DNA of 64,000 bases from Gnetum montanum (Eukaryota > Streptophyta > Gnetopsida > Gnetales > Gnetaceae). The stretch is from the NCBI GenBank assembly GCA_015680685.1, contig MNCI01024892.1, forward strand, positions 1 to 64,000. The letters run 5' to 3'. Under the pieces are notes generated by a model. That model was not told the origin of the DNA. It was given only the letters and a program-made list of their open reading frames with translations, and did not search any database. Positions within the stretch are counted from its first letter, which is position 1. Every line of letters begins with the position of its first letter. Position numbers and translations under genes: made by a program. Of the stretch, positions 56,736-64,000 are shown piece by piece.

Positions 56736-58097
56736 ATTTGTTTTTTTTTTTAACAATTTAATAATTTTTTCATTTTTTTTCATTTTAACGTTGGGCAATG
56801 TGTTAGCGGGCATGATTCTGTATTCAGCATCCCCTTCGCTGATCACGTTGAATGGTAATTCAGCCCAAGGGACGTCTGATGGAATTGTTCCCGCGTTAGT
56901 GTTCTCTTGTGCTTCGACATGTATCATGGTTTCTGTGTCAATTGTGGTTTCTAAGTGGGGTTGCGTATGTACAATGTCAGGTTCGAGTATTTCTATTTCG
57001 AGTGGATTTTCTTTTGTGTTTAAAGGACTACCGCCTACTAATTGTTGTTCATTGACGTCATACTGTCTAAGCTCTTCGAGCCTAACTTTTGAGCCTTGGT
57101 CTATGTCTATGTATGATGAGATGATGGGTGTAGCAGCCTCCCTGTGTATGATGATTTCACCACCTTCATAAGGCAAATGAATCTCTTGGTGTATAGGGGA
57201 AGAGACTGCTTTCAGTTGGGCTAACCAGGGCCTTCCTAATATTAGGTTGAATCCTGGCATCTCATCGATTACTACGAAGTCGGCGGACGTGGGGAATTGG
57301 TCCTCTACTATGAAGTCTAAGGTCATGGTGCCTTTGACTATCACGCGTGATCCACTGAATGATTTCAAGCATGTGGTAGCGGTTGGTCTAATTAGCTCTG
57401 TGAGCCCAAGTTGTTCGATGATGGGATATGGGACTACGTTTGTGGCAGCTCCATCGTCTACATGGACCCTATGTATTTTGAATTGGTTTACTCTTATTAT
57501 TATAAACATAGGGGCTGTTGTTTTCTCTCCCGTTTTCTCATCCAAATTGATGTTGTTATTGTGGAAACTTAGTGGCTTGGAAGTTGACCCTTGAGGCGAG
57601 TACATTACCGCATGAATTGAAGGTTCATTTGGAGGTAAGTCCTCGCTCACTAGGATGGATGTTAACATGCACACTAAAGCTTTGTGATGGGTTTGTGATG
57701 CTAACACTAGGTCGTATAGGCTCATTGAAGTGTTCTTTTGTTTGAGTGCTTGTGTGACCTGTGTTAGGGCTATTGCTAGGTCTTTACTGTTGGACGCATG
57801 TTTATCGGCAGTGACTTGGTCCATTGGGCCCAACAATTTTATTTCGTGCATCGTTGGTTTGTCATTTTTGCCCGGAGTCTTTTTTTTAGATGTATCGTGT
57901 TTTCTAGATGGTTCACCCTCATGGAGTGTGTTTGGTTGATTGTTAGGTGGCATCATGGGTATTGCGTTTAGGAAAGTAGGTTTAGGTGGTCCTACGACTA
58001 GCCGTTGACACTCCTTCTCCAAGCGTTCACGCGTAAGCTTATCTGCTAAGCGTTCTCGTGTGTGGCATGGGGGTGGAGTTGGATTTAGAGCCTCAAG
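56667..58097 (-). pseudogene. Protease region of element 2
   Basis: A long open frame follows gag in the same frame after one TAG stop at about 58098. The protease core reads HRVHVDDGAATNVVPYPIIE, with D-D-G in place of D-S/T-G. It is followed by GFNLILGRPWLAQLKAVSS and HQEIHLPYEGGEIIIH, a typical plant Ty3/gypsy (Tat-like) retropepsin layout. The true end is probably near 56790, because the last 30 codons run into A-rich non-coding sequence. It would cleave the Gag-Pol precursor; the changed triad makes activity doubtful. Confidence 0.85.
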
Positions 58098-58640
58098 CTA
58101 TTTTAGGATTCGTACTACGTATGGAGTCGGGTGGGGTTGCGGTTGGACAGTCGCTTGCAGTTGGGTGCCAGTCTGACTAGGCACCTTGATGACATAGGGA
58201 CTGGGTTTACTTTGCGTTTGCGAGGTGGGAGATCGATAATCATTAGGACTACCAGGTGTCCTAACGACGTATGGGATTGGTTTAGGTGGAGGTTGGACCT
58301 CCGTTGTTGCAACGGCAGGTGGTACTCTGATTACGTAAGGGGCAGGCCGAATGGAAGGCGTTTGTGAATTTGCGGAAGTAGCGGCAAGGGGTATACGCAC
58401 CACGTATGGTTTTTCGCATGTCGAGGTGTTGGAAGTCACTACGGTGGGGGGTACACGGACAACATATGGCTGCTGTGGGGCGTATGATGAGTGAGGCATG
58501 GATGTTGATGTGGTGGGAGGAATACGTATTACAAATGGCTTGTTAGGCGTTTGTTGTTCATGGTCAGAGTAGACGGTGTTAATGCTCGATGTTTCAGGTT
58601 TGTTATCTAGGTAGATTTTGTTAATAACGTACGGTGCCTC
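58098..58640 (-). repeat. P-[YF]-V-[VI]-[RK]-x-P protein repeat in Gag C-terminus
   Basis: Eight units: PYVINKI, PFVIRIPP, PYVVRVPP, PYVVRIPL, PYVIRVPP, PYVVRTPG, PYVIKVPS and PYVVRILK, spaced about 20-30 residues apart by Ser/Thr/Pro/Gln-rich linkers. They lie between the zinc-finger-like motif and protease. Confidence 0.9.
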
Positions 58641-60894
58641 TTTGGTATTTAGAGGGTCTTTATACATACCCATAGCCTGGTTCTGTGGTTGGACTGGGTT
58701 GGCCTCATCAAAAGTGATTTGGCCTCCATCGATCATTTGTTGTATGTCTTGTTTCAGGGTGAAACAGTAATCCGTGCCATGCCCATTACATTGGTGATAG
58801 TCGCAGAAGCGGTCCATCCTAAAGCCTTTTGGTACTGGAGGCTCATCCGGCGTTGCTAGGCTTCAGTTCTGAACCAGTTGATAGAACCGATCATGTCTCT
58901 AGATGGCAGCAGGGGATAACTGTTTATGTTTCATTAACCCAGCCTTCAGTAGTTGGTTGAATAGCTGGGATGGCTTCATAGGCATTGATGTATATTGGGA
59001 GGGTTCTTTCCTCTCAAAGTTTCTCGTACGGTTTGGTGTTGGGTTCTGCGATGAGGATAATTCTGGTGCAGTCGCGGGAGTAGGTTTAGTATAATTAGTA
59101 GGGGCCACCGATGGCTTGTTTTGTTGTGCCACATTTTCTTGTTGCGTTTCCGCTATCGTCGCTATAGTTGTTTTAGCCTTTTCTTTATCTTTCTTACTGT
59201 GTTGATTTTTGAAGGCTAAATACGCAGGATCATGGCTATTTTGGGCCGCCTCCTCTATATTTTTAATCTATACAAAGGCTTGATTAAGGTTACACGCATT
59301 GAGATAATATAACTTGGATTTGAAAAAGTCATTAACAGCCCCCTTTAGAATGGTGAGCAGATATGTCTGTGGGATTGGCTCATGTAGCTCATTGAGAGCA
59401 GCACTCCACCTCTGGATGAATTTTTGTACGGGGTCCAGAGGTGCTTGTTTAACCTGTATAAGGCTATCAAGTGTCACTTCAGGTTTCAAGTTATACTTGA
59501 ACCTGGTCACGAATTGATGTAACAACTACTCTAGGGAAAATATCGAGTTTCTCGGCAAGGCCTGATACCAATCAAGTGCTCTCCCTGCGAGGGACATAGG
59601 GAACACTCGCAAAATGGCATGTGGCCACGTCTGGAGTAATGTGCATTCCAGTCTAAATGTTATAAGGTGAGCATTGGGGTCCATCTCCCCATTATATTTA
59701 GTTAGCATAGGCAATGATACACCTTTGGGTAAGGTTAGGGGTGGAACGGAAGAGCTGATGGGGTCATCATGGTAAAAGTCCACTACCTTCAACTCTCCAT
59801 CGGCAGCTGTTTTGAGGCGTTTGACCTCGTCAATTAGTTCCTGCATTAGTGTTTTAGCATCTACCCAGTCTTGAGCACTAGGTGAGATGGCAGCTTGGGG
59901 ATGTGGTGCAGTGTACAGATTAGATTGTTGAATAGTAAGTTGGAAGGCTGAAGGCTGTGTAGTTGGGAGTTGTACTTGTGGAATGTTTATAGAAGGTGGT
60001 ATCAGGGGTGGCATGTTGTGAGCAAGCAATTTTTGTTGTTGTGGTTCTCCTTGAGGGATATTGAACGGTGGAATTGTGTGAGGTGGCATGTTGTAGTGAG
60101 GGGATTGATGTGATTGAGCACCCATCACTGCCCATTGCCCGGTCATGTTTTGTGTAAGAACCCCCTGAACTTGTTGGGTTACAGCGGTGGAAGGGGCTCC
60201 GTGTATTTGGATGTGGGGAATATAGTGAGCGGACGTAGATGCCGGTATCACATGTGGCATCTCGATCACTCGGGGCGGGAAGGTTGCTCCCATGTTATTG
60301 TGAGGGGGTGGTACTTGCGAGGATGGGCCTACGGTTGCAGCGGGAAGAATAGCAAGAGGGAGTGTATTGATTTGCGGGTCTCTTGGAGGAGGAACATGAA
60401 CAAGTGCGGATGTTTCTGGCTGAGGTATTTGCACTTGGGTGAATCTAAGGGGTTGGAGGGACGTGATTTCCCCTATGCCTAGATGAAACATGGGGTTGAC
60501 ATAGGTTTGTGGACTAAGCATATGGTAGAATCTTCATGTTCAGATTGGGCATGGTGAACTCATCCTCCTCTTCCGGTTGAGGATTTACTGTAGGCTGATC
60601 TAGAGATTGGCTCATTTGTAGGAAGAGTTGTGTGATGAACTCAGAGTAAGGCTCTGGAACAGGGATGATATCGTATGGGGAAGGAATGAACTCTTGCCTG
60701 CCCCTGTAGAAAAGTTTGTATTGCCTTTTAACTTCTATTTCGGCTCGATCCACAACTAGGCCGGCTTGTATTTTCATGCATATGAAGTTGTATTGGTCTT
60801 GACTTATGGTGTTGGACAATGGGTTCCTCCCTTGCAACCTAAGAGACCAACGGGGCCCCATTGTGGGTTGTGCCACGAGTTGTTGAATGGCCAT
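58098..60894 (-). pseudogene. gag of element 2
   Basis: It starts MAIQQLVAQPTMGPRWSLRL at 60894; a one-base frameshift lies near 60515. A Pro/Gln-rich stretch (about 60520-59900) precedes the capsid part: AHLITFRLECTLLQTWP, LAGRALDWYQALP, LLHQFVTRFKYNLKPEVTLD and FIQRWSAALNELHEPIPQTY. Downstream, FCDYHQCNGHGTDYCFTLKQ (near 58800) is the zinc-finger-like motif of Tat-type Gag. The C-terminal 180 residues repeat PYVVRVPP-type units. In-frame stops near 59524, 59266, 58898 and 58862 break the frame. Confidence 0.88.
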
Positions 60895-61746
60895 GGTTCT
60901 TACAAGGTCTGTGACCTAGGTGGTTGTAGCGGTGGTGTTTGCGGTGTTCATGATGAGCAGTTGAGAATATGACACAGTGAAGGGATATGGAATTAGTGTA
61001 CTTAGTGCGGCCTAAACCTACGTTCGTGGCATACAGCGTATAGACTAGGTCTCAGCGTATAGGCTTCAACAACAGTGTATAGCGACAACGACAGCGTAGA
61101 CAGCGTATAGTGTCAGCGTAGAGAATCTACGACGTAAAGCGTAGTGTATATGCTAAGCAGCGTATACAGCATCAGCATATAGCGTAAACAGGATTATAGC
61201 ATATAGAGTGTAGCGTATATGGACGGCAGCGTAAACGAGTTTACGGTGTAGGACATAGACAGAGTCAGCGTATGGCGTGTACAGGGTCAGTGTATAGCGT
61301 AGATGGGATCTACGGTGTAGAGAGTGCAGCGTAAATTTAGCAGTTGCATGTATGTCGATGGCATAAATAGAGTTCTTTGTGCAGCATAGATAAGGTCTAC
61401 AGTGTAAAGTGGACAGCGTGTGTATTAGCAGTGTAAACAGAGTTGTGTGTGCAATGTAGACAAATTCTACAGCATAAAGTGTGTAGTGTATATTCGGCAG
61501 CGTAGACGCTAGGGATTTTGCAAACAAAGTCAGCATATGGTTGACAGCGTAGACGCTAAGAGACTTGCAGATGGTAAGTTTTAAACGGAGTAGCGTAGAC
61601 GCTCAACAACGTAGACGCTGGATACTTTGCAGGCAGTAAGTTTTGAACTGAGCAGCGTAAACGTTGGGAGGTTTGCAGAAAGGATCGGTGTATACTCAAT
61701 AGCTTAGACGCTGAGAGCCCTGAAGCACAGTAATTTTTAAGCAGAG
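60895..61746. repeat. Leader of element 2 with GCGTA/GTATAC-type half-sites
   Basis: Between PBS and gag, about 61020-61720 is filled with AGCGTATAGCGTAGAC-like words, ACAGCGTATACAGC and CAGCGTAGACGCT. Perfect palindromes are rarer than in the LTR. No reading frame is supported; open frames rich in Tyr/Thr/Ala are repeat translations. Confidence 0.8.
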
Positions 61747-61764
61747 GCCCTCCTTCTAGCGCCA
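61747..61764 (-). promoter_or_regulatory. Primer binding site of element 2
   Basis: The minus strand reads TGGCGCTAGAAGGAGGGC five bases after the LTR end. It is shared in decayed form with element 3. The complementary tRNA is not assigned here. Confidence 0.8.
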
Positions 61765-61769
61765 ATTTC

Positions 61770-62923
61770 TGTACTGTCCGAAGTTATCGGTTTCCGTTTG
61801 GAAGGAAACAGAAATCAGGGGATCACCGGACACGCACAGAAGATCCTACCTTCGCCTGAGGGCAAGCTGGAATTAACGAAGGTAGAGTACCTTGAGTGGT
61901 CCGCACGCGGATCAGGCAAGGATTTCCTCAAACGTACACCGAGGTGCTATACGCTGGCTTATACGTGAACGGCGTAACAGGTGTAAAACAGAGCGTAAAC
62001 AGCGTAATTGATGCAGACGGAACGTAAACGTAAAAGAACGTAAACAGAATACATGCAAAAATTAATGCAAACTGTAACAGATTTTAGGAAGAAAATGTAA
62101 CAATGGTATTTCAAAATGAGAGTTACAATGCACCAGTCTAACGCAGTTGTGGCTTTGACACAAGGCGGGCAAAAAGCCCCGGTGAATGTAGAGATGACTG
62201 TGGGCTGGTTCACACTGTAGGCACAACGTAGAGGCTGTATGCTCAGTGTATAGGGTTATCCAGCATACAAGGTTCTCTGCTCTAGTTCCTCGGCGTCTCT
62301 ACTCTCTGGTTTCCTCTAAAAATTTTTCCAACCCTCGACCTCGATCTAGTGAAAAATTGGGGCTTTTATACAGGTTTTGACGTTAGACTCGGGTTGGACG
62401 ACACGTGGCGCGTTGACCGGGTTCAAAAGCATAAAAATTTACAAGTGTACAACATGTTACATCTGCTGGGCGTATACGCTGTATCTGATGGGCATAGACT
62501 CTGGGCGTATACGCTGGATGTGCTGGGCGTATATGTTGCGGATGCGGAGCGTATACGCTGATGGCTGCTGGGCGTATACCAAGTCTTGCTCTGTAGTGTT
62601 GTTTCTATGCCGTCTTCGAGGATTGCATGCCGGGTGTATACATCAGTCGTACAAGCTGAACGTACTTGTGAGGCGTGTATGCTGGTCGTGTACGCTGGGC
62701 ATGTATGCCGTGAACATCGGGCGTATACGTTGGGCATATACACTAAGAATGTCGAGCGTATACGCTGGGCGTATACACTGAGAATGCATACTTAGTGAAA
62801 ATTAAGTATCTTGATCTCCGAAGTTGCCATGTTTGATACTAGATGTAGCCGTGGTCGTCTGTGGGTCGTAGGGACCTGCTTCTTGTTAGAAAAGTACTAA
62901 GCTCAAAATTTTGTGGTGTTTCA
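61770..62923 (-). repeat. 5' LTR of element 2
   Basis: Direct repeat of 44862-46008. It has a TATA box at 62363-62370 (minus strand CTGTATAAAAGCCCC) and GTATAC palindromes at about 62465-62785. Confidence 0.93.
62465..62785. repeat. GCGTATACGC palindrome array in the 5' LTR of element 2
   Basis: Around 13 units (GGGCGTATACGCTG and variants) occupy the U3 just upstream of the TATA box, as in the other LTR. Confidence 0.9.
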
Positions 62924-63164
62924 CATAGAACTATTAAACACGTTGCCAAATCAACTTTCTCTCTTCACTCATACCATGAGAATTAATTTTTGGAGCCACC
63001 TAATCAAATTAGGCCTAATATCAAAACTTTTAGGGGACATTTTCATAAAATTTCCTAACTCTAGATCACACAAAACAAAAACAAATTCATTAAAGGCAAC
63101 AAGTAAGGGTATAAGTCACATTTTGTAAATAACCTTACTAATAGTTGGCTCCGTGTGATTGCAG
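62924..63164. other. Right flank of element 2: leader of gene B in the second gag-gene B element
   Basis: It begins with the target duplication copy CATAG and continues the sequence of 44861. It ends with an acceptor-like CCGTGTGATTGCAG directly before the gene B ATG. No gene is seen. Confidence 0.6.
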
Positions 63165-64000
63165 ATGGTCCCTAAATATGGACAGCAAGGACGACCCTCT
63201 CAAGGTGCATCCAAATGACCAAGGAGAGGTAGAGGCTAGGCATATCCCGACGAATGTACAAAATATGAAGCACAATCATTCAGCATCCATCAAGAGCCTC
63301 ATGTTACTGTGCAATTGGGATAGGTTGAAAGAGGAGCCACTGAAGCACCTGAACAAGGACAACATCTCACATTGTCCTTGGAATGTGTTTAGGTAATCCA
63401 TGAAAGGTCCATGTCCGTAGCCATGATCGTGGAACTCAACTTTGGACCTTTCACTAAGCTCGCTCTTGGAGCAATCAAGGACCAACCAAAGGGTCTGCAT
63501 TATGGCCTATCCTCTCTTAAAGTGGTGCCTAATACGTGGGAGAGACATACCAATTTTGGCATAATAAAGAAGAAGGCATCATAGTTGATATTGGTGGTAT
63601 TTCTATATATTTCTCTACCAAAGCCATTTTGGAAGTGTTAAATCTTTTGAATGCAGGGCCAAAAGTTGCTTACCTACCCACTCACTTTGGTGTTGATGCA
63701 CAAACAATTTGGTTGAAAAGGACATACAGAAAGGAAGACAAGGCGTATGGAGAGTTAACCCTGGAGGAGAGGATCTATTTCAAGATTGGTACTTATCACA
63801 TCTTCCCCACAAAAGGATTGAATAGAATCTCCATGTATGCAGCCAGAGGAAGTGCAATATTGATGGGCAAGGTTAATGCTAACCTACCCCATTTGTATCT
63901 CACAAAGATTCTAAGGTAGTTTGAGGAATACAAGATAGGGAAGTTCGCATTGCCCTTTCCCTGTCTCATTAGGAAATTGTGTTGGCATGCTAGAATTCTA
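63165..64000 (+). pseudogene. Gene B of the second gag-gene B element (3' end outside window)
   Basis: The proposed ATG at 63165 aligns with the element 1 ATG at 4674 (both followed by a basic, Gly/Gln-rich stretch). The region VIHERSMSVAMIVELNFGPF matches element 1 (VIQERSILTTVILEMYFGLF). A frameshift near 63530 leads into the best-preserved part: GETYQFWHNKEEG, VDIGGISIYFSTKAI, ERIYFKIGTYHIFPTKGLN, YAARGSAILMGKV, and after a TAG, FPCLIRKLC. The layout resembles the plant transposon-type protein domain and the equivalent part of gene A. It is sense to the gag at 41154. The coiled-coil end should lie beyond the window. Confidence 0.75.

Larger units (their letters stand above)
44862..62923 (-). 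mobile_element. Element 2: near-complete Tat-type element with antisense gene A
   Basis: It is 18.06 kb with LTRs of 1147 and 1154 bp. Minus-strand order: 5' LTR (62923-61770), PBS, leader with palindromes, gag, PR, border repeats, antisense gene A (plus strand 51581-56054), palindrome array, border repeats, RT, assembly gap, aRNase H, integrase, border repeats, spacer, PPT, 3' LTR (46008-44862). The LTRs are similar and CpG-rich, so it is the youngest large insertion here. The Gag zinc-finger-like motif, GFNLILGRPWL in PR and the second RNase H support the Tat lineage. Gene A occupies the place where Ogre-type elements carry an intron between PR and RT. Confidence 0.92.

Noticed and set aside
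1-64000. Ordinary host genes, tRNA or rRNA genes
   Set aside because: Apart from short spacers, all supported coding similarity falls within retroelement units, and no cloverleaf or rRNA signature was noticed. A covariance-model scan was not possible here.

Overview
The window looks like repeat-rich heterochromatin of a land plant, probably a vascular plant with a large genome. The pol fragments carry the two RNase H domains typical of plant Tat-lineage Ty3/gypsy elements, and a plant L1-type LINE is present. I cannot name the species. I see no ordinary host gene, tRNA, rRNA or CRISPR array. Almost all of the sequence can be assigned to retroelements inserted into one another. Two assembly gaps (18919-19659 and 49007-49945) hide parts of two of them.

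Layout. Level 0 is an old minus-strand Tat-type element ('host element'): 3' LTR at 1-358, PPT, pol at 11691-14830 continuing at 22155-22544, a palindrome array at 23220-25760, and a plus-strand (antisense) accessory gene A from 25844 to 39882. Level 1 insertions in it are: (a) element 1 at 902-11226, a minus-strand gag-PR-gene B element without RT or integrase; (b) a TG...CA insertion at 14831-22154 with a CATAT duplication, probably a solo LTR, which carries an L1 LINE at 16367-20923 with its own 15-bp duplication; (c) element 3 at 27404-38438, a plus-strand Tat element lying inside exon 2 of host gene A; (d) a minus-oriented LTR fragment from 39883, itself broken by a plus-strand gag-gene B element from 40171. 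That last element is broken by element 2 (44862-62923), an almost complete 18-kb minus-strand Tat element whose duplication is CGTAG/CATAG. The right edge returns to gene B.

The most interesting content is an accessory system. Three Tat-type copies carry, antisense between the PR and RT positions, the same multi-exon GT-AG gene (gene A). It encodes an FCP1-like HAD domain whose catalytic aspartates are absent where they can be read, then a domain resembling plant transposon proteins, then a coiled coil. Each family has its own palindromic motif repeated in its LTR upstream of the TATA box: GCGTATACGC (element 2), GCTACGTAGC (element 3), CGATATCG (element 1 and relatives). A GACTACATTGG inverted pair marks the host element. 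The same motif recurs near the accessory gene in element 2, in the host and in the gene B elements. A separate short repeat (TAGTTTAAGGYC...GGGCC and variants) marks the gene borders. I infer a family-specific regulatory pairing between accessory protein and motif. This is a hypothesis.

Nearly every coding part except the element 2 integrase is broken by stops and frameshifts, mostly of the C-to-T / G-to-A kind.
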